From Hymenolepis diminuta (lineage: Eukaryota; Platyhelminthes; Cestoda; Cyclophyllidea; Hymenolepididae): a stretch of 64,000 nt of DNA. How positions within the stretch are numbered: position 1 is the stretch's first letter; every line of letters begins with the position of its first letter. Of this stretch, positions 28,401 through 38,330 are shown in pieces. The stretch is from NCBI GenBank assembly GCA_900708905.1, contig CAADRB010000061.1, positions 1,399,875 through 1,463,874 on the forward strand. The letters run 5' to 3'. A model generated the notes under the pieces. It searched no databases, was not told the origin of the DNA, and worked only from the letters and a program-made list of their open reading frames with translations. The translations under genes and the position numbers were made by a program.

Positions 28401-31400
28401 CCGCACGGTAAACAATAGAACCTTTTCCCCCCTAATCGACCATTTCCACCTTTTTATTCCCTTATGAGGAGAAGCTCATTCAGTTGATTTTCAAATCTCC
28501 TGATAAAATTTAAATGCAAAGTTCATTTTCACTGTTCTGTAGTTATGTTTGGAGAAAAGACAGTCACTTTACAACCAGAAGGTAGAAAATGCCGCTAAAT
28601 AGGAGAGTAAAGTTTAATATGCAGGTGCCGAATAAGCTAAAAAAATGAGCTAATAAATACCTTACAGCCTGAGAGATGAGTTATGAAAGAGCATAGTGAA
28701 AGAAATAGACAAATCGGTTTAACCACTGGCAAGTAACTAATTTTGGAACTTAGTTCCAGTGTTAAAACAAAGAATTTGGTCCAAATAGCATCATTTAAAT
28801 AAATCGGATTTCGTGTGCTTGACTTTGAAATGAGTCGTTTAGGTGGAAAATGTGAAAACTTTATGAGTTTCTTATATCATAACCAATAGTACGGATATTA
28901 TCAATATTCATTAAGTCTAGAGTATTTTATTTTTAACTCAGCTGATTCAAATTGGCTGGCTGTTTTCAATACCTTTATGGGACTTCATTATAAATCAGTA
29001 TGGAGACCCAATAACTTATCATAATTGTCTTAATTCAGTAATAGACAAAGGCAGGAAAGCATATCTTAAGAGGTCTTTTAATTTGCTAATCACTTCTATT
29101 CTAGTGGATGAATCAGCTGGTGGAGGTTGCTGATGTTGTCCATATCTGGCCTGTTGCCATAGGGCCCTTGAACCAATCATAACAGTTCCCTATTTTAGTG
29201 TTCATTTAGATAACTGTTGTAGACAGATACTTTCACAAATAATGCATCATATTTACGATTAAATGATTCATCAAGTAGTCGCAAGTTAAATGCACAATGA
29301 GCCCAACACAAAATTACTTATTTGTCCGCTTCAATGCCCTTACTTTGAATTCGTGACAATAAAACAAATTCGTTATCATTTCAGAATTTTATTCCAAAAA
29401 GAAAATGGGAATTCCTACTAATGTAAAGTAAGGTGGAGTACCAACCTTTTCTCATAAGACATTCTTGGTGCACTTCCAGCATTTATTTTATAACTGGCTT
29501 ATAACTTTAGCGACGAAATCAGAAAATGTGAAAAGGTTTCACTGCGAATCAAGTTGATTAGAAATTATGTTTTATTGACGCGGAGATATATAGGCGCAAG
29601 AAATAATTGGTATCGATGTCCAGTGAAAAAAATGAATTCAAAATTTTCTCAACTAAAATAAAGGGATAGTAGATACATAGAATTTCTAAAATAAAAGGTA
29701 GACTAAAATATTGTCAGAGCTTGTTAGAATTAAAGCCAAATGGCAAAATTTTAATTGTTTAAAGTTCAAAACATCTTAATAGATGCAATTTTTAAATTGT
29801 TCAATTATGTTATTTGCAAATCAAAGACTTAGATATAAGGGAAAAAATGCAATGTATTTAGTTTTAAGCATATTCTTATTAAATCGAATCCTAGAGAAAA
29901 ACAGTTAAATGAAAAAATAAGGAACAAATTTATTTACTTATTCAAAATTTGACACTTAAGTTTAATTTAAAAAGAATTTTCCTGCATTCTTGAAGAATCG
30001 ATATTATTTCGATTAAGTAATAATCCAAATATATAAACATTTTGTTGTCCTAAGTAGACATACTAAATTGTTTACCAATGAGGAATAACGTGCGAAAAAT
30101 CCGACAATTGGCTTTCTTCCCAGCAAATTTTGCCCAGAATAACATGATTTAATTAACCTATTTATTGACTTATTTAATTTCGCGGTAAATATACTTAAAT
30201 GGGAAAATAACTGGAAAAAATTTCAGTTTTGCTTGATATGAACCTTAAAATTAATATTTTAAAGTATGCAAAAGAAATTAACTTTAAACCACACTTAATG
30301 ATATTACAAAGGTATTGATATTTTATTTTAATTAATAGAAAATAATTTACCTTCCCTAATATTCCGTACAGTAACTGGGTTGGTTCCACAAACTGTCAGC
30401 CCATATCCAGCATGATCCCTTCGCACAATAGTCCTGAAGTACACTGGTGAAGTGGGGATCACAGTTTCCGTGGCTGCATCCAGTTTATCGATCACTGTTG
30501 TTATACCAGGTTCATGAAAAGGGTTATGCGAAAAGTTTTGAGGCGGCGCAGCTTGGAGAGTTGGTGTCTGAGCTATAGGAGTAACAATTACGTCTCGAGT
30601 TGGTGAAGGGGAGATCGAAGATCTGGCTGTCTCATAGACAGACGTCGAGGTACTGCGAACATCTTCCTCATCATGAACAGTTGAATCGTGTTCATCAGAA
30701 ATGACAGATTGATAATCCGGAGGTGAACTGCTTGGGGGAAGATCAGAGGTTAATACCATTCGGAGAGGGGATTGTTGTCGGTTTTTAAGGGTTAATGTCT
30801 CTGATCTTTGAACAGAAGCCTGTATAGATGGATTGCTTGAGATCTTTGGAACTGAAGATATAAGAGAGGTTTCAATAATTGGGACTCGTTGAATAACGGG
30901 GTGACGTCGAAAATTCTCTTCGCTGATTGACTCATGAGATTTCGTCGGTTCGGCTGGTCGAAGGGGCGGAATATTTTGCCTGCAGATAGAAACCGTATCA
31001 AATTATGTTAGACCACAGAACTTTTAAAGCATTTTCTAGGTTATTACATAAGTTATTTGCCGTATATTTAATTATTAAAGGCACAAGTTAAAATATCTAG
31101 CAGTACATCGATTCATTCGAATAACAGAAAGGTTTATTTCAAAATTATGCGGATTGAATTTAATAATTTTTTTCCAATTTAACAGTTATATCATTCATAG
31201 AAGCTATTATGACAGTAAAATTTTTCATTTCCGTTTTTTGCATCTTAATCGGTTTCAAACAGTAATTCTTTGATTATCAGATGATATGGCTAACCAGTCT
31301 AAATAATCGTCAACTCCGAAAATTGAAGACATTAATTTTCGCTGTTAAACCTAATGGTCGAATTCGTAAACATAATTGTAGACGTCGTGTCAAAATGCAA

Positions 31401-34400
31401 TGAATTGCTTTTGTCAAGAAAAAAACGAAAATACTGATGAGTCCTAAGTTAAAATTAAGCAAAATTCTTTTATTGTCCTGAGTTCTCTATATTTATCTTA
31501 CCTACCTTCCCCAGATCCCTTAAGTGGATTATTTTAATGTTTTCTTGCATTTTACATTTTGCGTTTATTAACAATTGCAATATGTAGATTATGTTAACCA
31601 ATCCAACTTAAAAAGAATAGTTAGACTGAAAGGTAAGATTTACACTAATGAAAGCAGAGTCCTTCGGTTTTTTTAAAGAAGGAAGGCGATCTGAAAGTCT
31701 TTTGCCGACCTAGATGGATAGAGAGGTGGGTAGAAATTCTTCTTCTAAATGCAAAACAGGACATTGCGAAATCAACCATACGCGATCTGCATGCATAATT
31801 TATTCAGCTTGACTGACAAAGCCACGAATTAACTCCATAAGCGCCCATATAGACTTCGAATGACTCAGGTCTCTTTTCACTCTTTTAAATATATACTTCG
31901 TAGATTATTCATAGGATTACTAAAAGTATCTCCATAAAACCAAAAAATTTATAATATTCGAGTAGATTGTGTGTTGAAGTTGACATTAATTAATATTCAT
32001 GTTGGGACTTATTTTTTAGGGACAGAGAATTAACACGCAATTACCAATTTTACAGTTTACCGAATATGAATTTCTTCATTTGAATCATAAGAGCATAGCT
32101 TGAGTGAGCTTTCGTATTGAAAATATTTCTCTTATTCCTTCATATTTCACCCTATGAAGAGAAATATATACTGAAATAGAATAGCCTAATTATCAAATCA
32201 ACCTACCGATCAATCAACTTTAGTATTGTTAGCAGGAACTACTTTTCAGAATCTTAAGAGCTAGGCTCCGAAGCCTTAGGTCGTGATACGACTGACTACT
32301 GTGCAAAAAGTGGAAAGCCAGATGAAGTAAAAGCTCTGACAAAGACTATATAAGAGCCTAGTTTAATACTGCGCTCTTGTCTGATCATTTCCCTACCTTC
32401 CAAGACTAGAATTCGCTAAATATTTTCGTCTCGTCATGGGAACAGCTTTAAAAAACTTAACTTTGTTATGATCAATTTTTAAACATACAAACTGTTATGA
32501 AATATCATTTTTTTCAGTCAGTTCCAGTGTTTTAGCACATTTCTTACTGTGCAGAAATTCATTCTCCTTAATACATATTTCCTTACTTACAACCATTACT
32601 TTGCTCTATCTTATAACTCTTACAAATATGACCCTTAAAGCTGGTTAGGTTGCAGCTCCAGTAATAAAAATCCAACTTATTGACAATGGAAGTTTGCTTA
32701 GTTCCTGTAAACCTCATTTTAAAGATCTCTAAATTCGTATAATATCTGGAGTTTTTTACAACCCTTTTAAATATTAGCCATGGCAATATTTCTGTAAGCC
32801 GAAGTACAATCATCTGATTTTTAAAAGCTTACCTATCAAACCACTGAAATGATTGAGATCGATTGTACAATATTAGAATCCTCTAGAATATAAACTTTCT
32901 CTAGTGAATAGTGCCGTGTTTCGATCCAACTGTCTTTACTTGAGATACTCTTCGGTGTGACAATCTTTCCTATCTACCTCTATTCATATTTCCCTTTAAA
33001 ATCCCTCCCCCTCTGGTTTCCCATCTCCTGCATGCCTTAGTTAGATGTCCTCATCCAACTCATTTACCACAGCTGTCTTTATCTAAGTGTGGAGTTACCT
33101 CAATAGATACAAACTCTATCATGTTACTTCTATATGATTAGATGCTTCGTGCACTTAATATTCCATAATTAAAACTAGTTCACTATTGAACAAACCCCCC
33201 CTTCTCTTCTGACTCCCTGTTCCCTGGGAGAAATAGTCTTAAGATTTACCTACGCATCCAGGAAACAGTTATTCACAAGTAATTAATTCTTCTTTCAGCT
33301 CTACGAACGACATATTGACATGTTTAAAATGTAATGAGACAGCAACTTAATCGATTTTATAGCTAAGTAGTTCAATTATAGATGCTAAGTCTATCTTAAC
33401 ATTTGTTAATGCAAATATACGTCACCTCTGTTTAGTAAATTCAGCAACTGCTGTCCCTAAATGAATTTATTTAACCAATATTTATGAATAGAAAGAAGTC
33501 TGGAAATAAGAAACATAATTATGCATTCACTCAACATTTATCTATGTATGATAATAATCAGGCAATATTTGTGATTATTTTAGCATTCTGCCGATAATAA
33601 TGTAATTGTAAGGAAACTAGTAGTTTTCTCTTTCCAGAATAAAACAGAAGTATATTCATCAAAATCAGTCACAATATTCAATCATCTTGCTATGCTTGAA
33701 ACATCTTTCTGGCATTTAATAAACTTATATGGTTTTGATATAATGACCATAATGCAAACTCTGAATTTTGGCACTACATATCAATAAAATATTACGAAAA
33801 TAATCATCAGAACATATTCTTTGAAGTAGAGAAATTCATGCATGAAGATTATAATTTGGTCAAATTGAATAAACTGACGGAAATTAAGTAAGACCTATGA
33901 GACTCACTTGGAAATTCCGAGCAAATGTCTTATATTTCCTTTAGTCATAATGTTTCACAGTGTTAATCCAAGTTATCAGGGGTTAAATCAAGTAAGGAAT
34001 AAATAAAGGGATGATGGATAAGAAACCACATGGCCTTTGGCTAGAAGTTACTGTGATTTTACATGCATAAATTAACGAATCTAGGCGTTCAGCCAATAGA
34101 ATGTGACACTGTGCCTACGCATGTGCGGGCTATGTTTGTGACAAGCGAATATGAACTCAATTTTCGAATACATACACACTATACGGGCGCGACAGCACTA
34201 CACGTCCAAAGTCTTAAGGTCAAGATCTTGAGTTGTTTTGACTACAGTCTCTAAAATCTTATCATCTAGGATTTCTTGTCTTTATTAGAGAAATACAAGT
34301 AACTTGGAGAATGATTAATTTACATTAAAGCTGACAACCACTCGAACTCCTATGAGTTCTGTTAACTGAAAAAATCTTCATGTCGTATACAACGAGCTCG

Positions 34401-37400
34401 TAAAGAAAAAATTGGCGATGAAACCAATTTTCACATTTTTTGCGTTACTGGATGTGTGCTTTCCTATAATTATTTCAAACTCAAGACCACTAAACAAAAT
34501 GAAGAGAAAACGTTTCCAAGAATATAATCCCCAGAACTTAATAAATATTGGAAATGAATGTCAAAAAACAGAAAGTTAATAATGAAGCCTAACAGAGCTC
34601 TCTCTTCACTGTACAAGAACTTAAAAGCTATACGCCCCATTGGCAAATTTGTATGCTCGATATGATCCTTAAATAGATGGTTGAGATGCTATGGACGGTA
34701 TTTAAATAATTTTTGGTGGAATTTGAAGAATTGCTGGTACTTTAGTATATATATGGATACTAAGCTACAAAATTAAATTCGTTACATATTATTTAAAAAT
34801 TTATTTCAAAAGATTACTCAACTGTGGAAAAAATGACTGCTTTCTCACAACGTTTAGAATAGTAATTAATATGAAACCGGTGTACATGTAGTAACATCAA
34901 ATGATACTGAATTTTCACAATCGAATGACCTTATAAGAACAGCATTATTGGAGAAAAATTCAGAACTACAATGTCTAATGAGTCTAAAAATGGGAATAAC
35001 ATTAAGATCAGCAATTTTTCCGCTTGACATATCCGAATACCAGGTATCTAACCAAATAGTATCCGAGTATGAGTGATTACCCTCTGTCGTGAAGTATATC
35101 TTGTTTGTCTACTTAAGGAGTTGTAATTGGACAATATACTGAGATATGGTCTGGTCTGAAGTCTTCTGAGTCTTTGTACGTAGTTCTTAATGAGCTACAC
35201 CAACAAAAATTTCTCGGTTTTTCTCCATGAATGATGTATCAAATGAGAATTAATAAGTTATTATTTAAGATAACTTTGAACTAATTACTGAAATACCGGA
35301 GAGGAAAATCACTTTAACTAACTTTTTAAATAATCTTGTTACTAGATGACTTAACGTAAATTCTTCCTCTGTATGCGTACTTAGACAGTACTAACATAAT
35401 TTTGGTTGTGGCTTCGAGCGGTTTAATTGGAATAATTGTTAAAATAACTCCGGTGGTCGTATTTATCGGCCATTATTCATTGATTTAAAAAATCAAACAT
35501 TGCTAAATTCTGGAGAAACACTGGTTACTAACAACAGTAGTTCAGCTTTTCAAAATTCTGGAACGAAAGTGGCGCTTCATAACAGGCAGAAATTAATCAT
35601 GCTATTACGCAGCTATAACCCGCCAGCACAAAAATGACTCATATCGAGAGAGACTTTCCAATGGGATTGGGACTTTCTCAAACATAGTGCTTTATCGGAT
35701 GGGTTATTCGGGCTTATTTTGATGGAGATAAATTTTATTCATTTAAACGAATAAAATTAATAAAAATAAGGGAAAATTTTCCAATTGTAACTAACTACTA
35801 ATCAAATAAGGATAAAAGTAAAGAGAAGAAATAAATCCGATATCCACAATAAAATGCTGATGGATGAGCAAATATAGATTTCTACAATTTGTCTTATCGA
35901 ATTTCGCTTTCAACTGCTACTTGGTATTTAATTAAGCTGGATGTTCATTTGGGGCATTAATTGAAGTCAGATTAAGGGAGAAAAATAATAACGAGTAAAA
36001 ATATGCAAAATAATTTTACTATATTTACCGTTAGTAAATACTAAGTCCCAAGAGATTCCATAGGTTTCCTTCTTTGAAATGCGTTATAAATAAAGCAGAG
36101 CATCATTTCTTCTTGGTTATGACTAAATTATATTCAAGTTGAGAATTAAACTTGAACGAAATCTGTTCTGTAATCTCCACCATGTTAAGAAAATGCACCA
36201 TGCAAGATTATGGTGTTCATTTTTTGACCTTTGAAAAGAGGAAATGAATTGAAGCGACAAGACAATCGGTCACTAAGCACCAGTTGATTTTAAATAAGAA
36301 ATCAAATAGTAATCCAGTGGAGAAACTGAGAAATTTGAATTTTGAAGCGCAAAATAATAAATCGTTCATTAAGAAAAAATTCAACAGTACAAATCAGAAA
36401 ATCTAATGAACTAACTCTTTTCACATTGTATTTTCAATCTTCTCTTATCTCTTATTCAATTTTTAGTTCCAATTTCAGTTGCTTCCCCACATGGGAAAAT
36501 TTAACATTCTTTTCCATTGCCGTGGATTAAAATTAAATATTATGTGGGTCAAATTATCGTAGTATGGTGGTAAATAAAAAAATCGATAAATTGATTGACC
36601 ATACCAAAGCGTTTTAAGAAATATTGGATCAATGTAATTATTTCAGTAAGAATCTTGAAAATTAAAATTTAACAAAATAACACTGCCACAAGAATTTAAA
36701 TATGAAAATACATTTTTTTGCAAATTATATTCAGAAAGATGCCATAGGTGCGTGCTATGTTATCGGAACAGTACTAGGTGAATTTGGTTAAAGTGCAGAA
36801 ATGATGACTGATCATTGCAGAAATAGCAAAACCGGTCGTGCGAAACTCAAGGCTACACGTTCTATGATGAATTGACCACCGGCTTTATAATTTTACAGCT
36901 AAATGTTCACACTTTGTGTCTTCTTTACTATTATTTAATTTTAATATTGGAACTTTTGTGTCAATTACTCTTTACTCAAAATACTATTTCTTTTGTTTTC
37001 CCATTTAAACCATACCTTCAGTTGATATTGCCTTAAAATATTGGGCTTAAATTTGAATTTAAACAATTTCTACACATTTTGTCTCTCAGAAACCAGTGAT
37101 TATGAATCCACTATGCAGACAATCACGTGATAAGCCCATTTTCCGACCAAGTGCTGAAGCGGAGATAAGGCAAATGCAGATTTATGCAAAGCTTACACGA
37201 ACTGATCTTCATCCGCGTGTTCCATGAGCGTATAGATCATTGCGGAGAGGAAATGTGGTCTAGTGTTCCTTTGCACCGTAGTGATTGGTCTCTGCAGCAT
37301 TGTTTGAGAGGAAGTCTGACTTTTAACCGATGTAATTTTGGATTCTTTCTTAATCGGAATAACTCTAGCTCCCATACTACTTCCAACCGATGACAAATCA

Positions 37401-38101
37401 CTGAAGAGAAGAGTTGAACTCTCAGGTTCTGATGCCTGCCGGAGTAGCTTTGCTCGTCTATCTCTGGGGAGAGTCGTTTTATGAATATTTGTGGTAGATA
37501 GCGGTACTTTTTTTCCATGTTCAGCAACATGTGATGGTAGAGCTCCAACCATTGTGATGTGAGGAACTGGAAGGGAGTTCCCACTTGATGTAGTATTATA
37601 TCTCACTAATGGGTAATAAGGTTTACTTTGAGGTCCAGCAATAGAAGAATATGATCCAGAAGCACTAGCTACACTTAAGTTAGTTGTTGGATAAATAATC
37701 TCCTCCGTGACAATAATCCTTTCCCTCGACCAGGATCGTAGAAATTCTTTCTTGTGATGATTCTTTTGGTGAATCACCTTTTTATCACCTGACTGAGGTT
37801 TAAGTCGTGTCTCCAGAGTATCTCGCATAATCTGTTGGATTGTGAATACCTCCTTAACATCACGAAGACAAGATGAGGAACTAGTTTTAAGTCGAGGAGA
37901 AAGATATCCAGAACCAGAAAATGGCCACAGATCATTATCCTGAGATGCATATCGATTAGCTAGGGGTTGAGGTTCTGTTACCGGGGCCCTTGCGTCCGCA
38001 CTGTGTAAACGTCCGCTAAGAGAGGGAGCTGTAACGGTTCTTTTAGCCCGTTTTCCCCATGAAATACGGTTGGGATTCTCGGAGAACGAAATTGTAGTCA
38101 T
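7115..38101 (-). CDS. PDZ-domain signalling protein, RGS-RhoGEF-like (six exons, 3' end not found)
   Basis: Join of minus-strand exons 38101-37197, 30979-30351, 23956-23907, 23745-23688, 22588-22224 and 7480-7115, giving 791 codons with no stop and with matching phases at all five junctions. Residues 1-480 are Ser/Thr/Pro-rich with no recognised domain. Residues about 481-558 form a PDZ domain: carboxylate-binding loop GYGL at 493-496, then REGGTAERAGLRPGDEI and IVKVNG, then a helix with HQEVVERI. Residues 559-791 are again low-complexity (Ser, Gly, Pro, Arg). The PDZ core most resembles PDZ-RhoGEF/LARG, whose PDZ binds C-terminal tails of membrane receptors and whose DH-PH activates RhoA; RGS3/RGS12 PDZ domains are the alternative. 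No DH, PH or RGS segment lies in the window. Exon 6 ends in a donor, so more exons must lie at lower coordinates or outside the window. Existence as a gene is firm; the RhoGEF assignment is inference. Confidence 0.8.
8705..8780 (+). repeat. Possible CCAAT-rich repeat family 2 fragment
   Basis: AACCAATGAGAAACCGG, a 14-nt spacer and CCGATTGGTTG form an inverted CCAAT/ATTGG pair, followed by TTATTGGTGC. Similar design to the copies at 20.9 and 59.0 kb but with little direct base identity. Confidence 0.25.
9670..9691. repeat. (TA)n microsatellite
   Basis: Run of TATATATATATA interrupted by TG. In intron 5 of the PDZ gene. A shorter (TA)n lies at about 53181-53196. Confidence 0.75.
13127..13277 (-). 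repeat. Possible SINE body downstream of the tRNA-like head
   Basis: Contiguous with the Pol III module and more GC-rich than the flanking intron. No second copy was found in the window, so the element's limits are unknown. The open frame spanning 13127-13402 on this strand has no recognisable protein similarity. Confidence 0.25.
13278..13346 (-). repeat. tRNA-like Pol III promoter module (SINE-like)
   Basis: On the minus strand TGGTGCAGTGG (13337-13327) fits the A-box consensus TRGYNNARNNG at every fixed position. GTTCGATGC (13293-13285) fits the B-box GWTCRANNC, with 33 nt between. The flanks do not fold into a complete tRNA: the T stem does not pair well. So this is a tRNA-derived head, probably of a SINE, rather than a tRNA gene. 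Downstream sequence to about 13127 is GC-richer than the surroundings and may be the SINE body. Confidence 0.5.
16955..17110 (+). repeat. Dispersed repeat family 1, diverged copy
   Basis: ACATCGTG, TTTTCCAGGAGAAAAATAATG, AAATTTGAATTTTGGGACGTGA, ACAACCCAACATCGAAATTCATTTGA and TTTCCTCTCCTTTA keep the family order with gaps. Weaker than the other copies. Confidence 0.45.
17185..17443 (+). pseudogene. Exon-like segment of unknown gene (plus strand, inside PDZ intron 5)
   Basis: A strong acceptor (TTATTTTTTTTCTTCCTTGCAG, ending 17184) opens an 85-codon stop-free frame that ends at a donor-like CACGGGTAATTG (GT at 17444). The reading GGNKNIYSKTLYAEVFQMSPL...CAGWSVLYSLLHG has a balanced composition, unlike most random frames here, but I recognise no family. 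It could be one exon of a gene nested on the opposite strand, a remnant, or chance. No partner exon was found nearby. Confidence 0.25.
18255..18510 (+). repeat. Dispersed repeat family 1, copy
   Basis: Shares in order GACCCTTCTTAAG, ACATCGTGGACAAACATTTGCTG, ATCCAGGAAAGA, AAATTTGAACTT, AAAAGATCAAATAATGTGAGA and TTATCATTTGTTGA with the copies at 50.0 and 56.5 kb. Lies in intron 5 of the PDZ gene. Confidence 0.65.
20890..21015 (+). repeat. CCAAT-rich repeat family 2, copy
   Basis: GATTGGTC (20901-20908), 8-nt spacer, GACCAAT, then TTCTCGGCCAATCA, AAACCCAAACC and TTATAGTCTCATAATTCAGTCCAT. The order and spacing match the copy at 59.0 kb. The first pair forms an inverted repeat. Confidence 0.5.
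22144..22154 (+). repeat. Run of 11 G
   Basis: Uninterrupted homopolymer about 70 bp beyond the exon 5 donor (a C-run in the transcript). Rare in such AT-rich DNA and prone to length errors. Confidence 0.85.
22224..22588 (-). CDS. PDZ gene exon 5 (end of PDZ, low-complexity linker)
   Basis: Acceptor TTTTTTACCATTTCAG, first base at 22588; donor GATGTAAGT with GT at 22223. Length 365 nt; it enters in phase 1 and leaves in phase 0. It starts with AKATVCFMLRR, the last PDZ strand, then about 110 residues rich in Arg, Ser, Pro and Gly with no recognised domain. It ends in an acidic SHEWNDED. A second open frame across the same segment (22220-22642) is a shadow: it does not continue the PDZ domain. 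Confidence 0.82.
22589..23687 (-). other. Intron 4 of the PDZ gene (1.1 kb)
   Basis: Canonical GT...AG, phase 1. Carries a reverse copy of repeat family 1. Confidence 0.8.
23095..23305 (-). repeat. Dispersed repeat family 1, copy (reverse)
   Basis: Reverse complement reads CGTACACAAGCATTTGTTGCAATCCA, AAATTTGAATTTTGGACC, TATTTAGTAAACATTG and AAAAATCAAATGAAGTAAGACT, the same order as the forward copies. It shares an exact 22-bp block (23153-23174) with the copy at 44541-44562. Lies in intron 4 of the PDZ gene. Confidence 0.7.
23688..23745 (-). CDS. PDZ gene exon 4 (58 nt)
   Basis: Acceptor CTTATTTAG, first base at 23745; donor GTATGT at 23687. Codes for VNGVNVEEMDHQEVVERIR (residues 529-547) plus one base. 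This is the strand D/E and helix B part of the PDZ domain, including the His at the start of helix B that in class I PDZ domains contacts a Ser/Thr at ligand position -2. It enters in phase 0 and leaves in phase 1. The 161-bp intron between exons 3 and 4 (23746-23906) is canonical GT-AG. Confidence 0.85.
23907..23956 (-). CDS. PDZ gene exon 3 (50-nt small exon, non-AG acceptor)
   Basis: Codes for the Gly completed across the junction followed by GTAERAGLRPGDEIVK (residues 512-528), the PDZ helix A to strand D region. The donor after GTTAAG is GTAATT (23906-23901). The 5' boundary is set by PDZ homology and phase. A seven-T tract followed by ATTTCAT immediately precedes GCGGTACT, so the intron would end in AT and not AG. 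The nearest upstream AG puts an in-frame TAA before the PDZ codons. See the finding on this acceptor. Confidence 0.7.
23957..30350 (-). other. Intron 2 of the PDZ gene (6.4 kb)
   Basis: Starts with canonical GTAAAT and ends in ATTTCAT, phase 1. AT-rich; the open frame at 26071-26406 shows no family similarity. Confidence 0.65.
28288..28315. repeat. 14-bp tandem duplication
   Basis: AATGGCACAAAGAA followed directly by AATGGCATAAAGAA, one difference. Lies in intron 2 of the PDZ gene. Confidence 0.7.
30351..30979 (-). CDS. PDZ gene exon 2 (start of PDZ domain)
   Basis: Acceptor TTTCTATCTGCAG, first coding base at 30979; donor GAAG followed by GTAAAT at 30350. Length 629 nt, entering in phase 2 and leaving in phase 1. 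Codes for residues 302-511. The first two thirds are Ser/Pro/Glu-rich linker with an acidic run (DEHDSTVHDEEDV). The end, from VYFRTIVRRDHAGYGLTVCG through TVRNIRE, is the first half of a PDZ domain: strands A and B, the GYGL binding loop and strand C. The frame was followed codon by codon through the stretch upstream of the first internal Met back to the acceptor. Confidence 0.82.
36300..36355 (+). repeat. Dispersed repeat family 1, fragment
   Basis: ATCCAGTGGAGAAACTGAG then AAATTTGAATTTTGAAGCG matches the centre of family 1. Only this core is recognisable. Confidence 0.35.
36770..36890 (+). repeat. Repeat family 3, copy b
   Basis: GTGCAGAAATGATGACTG, GGTCGTGCGAAACTCAAGG and CTACACGTTCTATGATGAATT parallel the segment at 100-220. 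Lies in intron 1 of the PDZ gene, just downstream of exon 1. Confidence 0.35.
37197..38101 (-). CDS. PDZ gene exon 1 (start codon)
   Basis: Codes for residues 1-301 plus two bases of codon 302. The ATG at 38101-38099 has an in-frame TAA directly before it, so the reading frame cannot extend upstream without splicing. The protein begins MTTISFSENPNRISWGK and is basic and Ser/Thr-rich, with an Arg/Lys/His-rich patch (QKNHHKKEFLRSWSRERI) near residues 110-130. No known domain is recognised. It ends at CAGTTCGT followed by the donor GTAAGC (37196-37191). Phase 2 fits exon 2 exactly, giving a Val codon across the junction. The overlapping frames here are shadows. Confidence 0.8.
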
Positions 38102-38183
38102 TTAAAAAAATAAAGTTAAATATCATCAGCAGCAATATGAAAGGTCCATTATTGGCGAGGTGTTGCTAGAGAATACGTGTCTT

Positions 38184-38206
38184 CTGCATGCAAGAGAAAG
38201 AGACCA
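38184..38206 (-). promoter_or_regulatory. Candidate 3' splice site in the 5' leader of the PDZ gene
   Basis: On the minus strand a pyrimidine-rich stretch reads TCTCTTTCTCTTGCATGCAG, ending about 83 bp upstream of the ATG. It is a better acceptor than most in this window. It could join an upstream non-coding exon, or accept a trans-spliced leader if the organism uses one. Confidence 0.4.
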
Positions 38207-38234
38207 CCAGTATATTAACACTTGCAATCCCGAC

Positions 38235-38330
38235 TTGTAGAATCGGTCATGCTGGGCCACAGCGCAACCGGTAACCAATAGGCAGGCCAGCTACCTGGCC
38301 AATAGGAGAGTGGGAAGCCCGTGTACGTGT
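38235..38330 (-). promoter_or_regulatory. GC-rich segment with two ATTGG (inverted CCAAT) boxes upstream of the PDZ gene
   Basis: About 135-230 bp upstream of the start codon the minus strand holds CTATTGGCCAGG and CCTATTGGTTACCGG. They sit in a block far more GC-rich than the surroundings, a promoter-like composition. CCAAT/ATTGG boxes are known NF-Y sites. The block could also be a fragment of the CCAAT-rich repeat family seen at 20.9 and 59.0 kb. Confidence 0.35.

Larger units (their letters stand above)
30980..37196 (-). other. Intron 1 of the PDZ gene (6.2 kb)
   Basis: GTAAGC...CTGCAG, phase 2. Contains repeat family 3b and a family 1 fragment; no genes seen. Confidence 0.7.

Noticed and set aside
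30792..31001. 69-codon minus-strand frame upstream of the PDZ half-domain
   Set aside because: Alternative frame of exon 2; the true frame was followed back to the acceptor at 30980 and matches exon 1 phase.
37184..37584. Open frames on both strands over the end of exon 1
   Set aside because: Shadows of the exon 1 reading frame, which is longer and joins exon 2 in phase.
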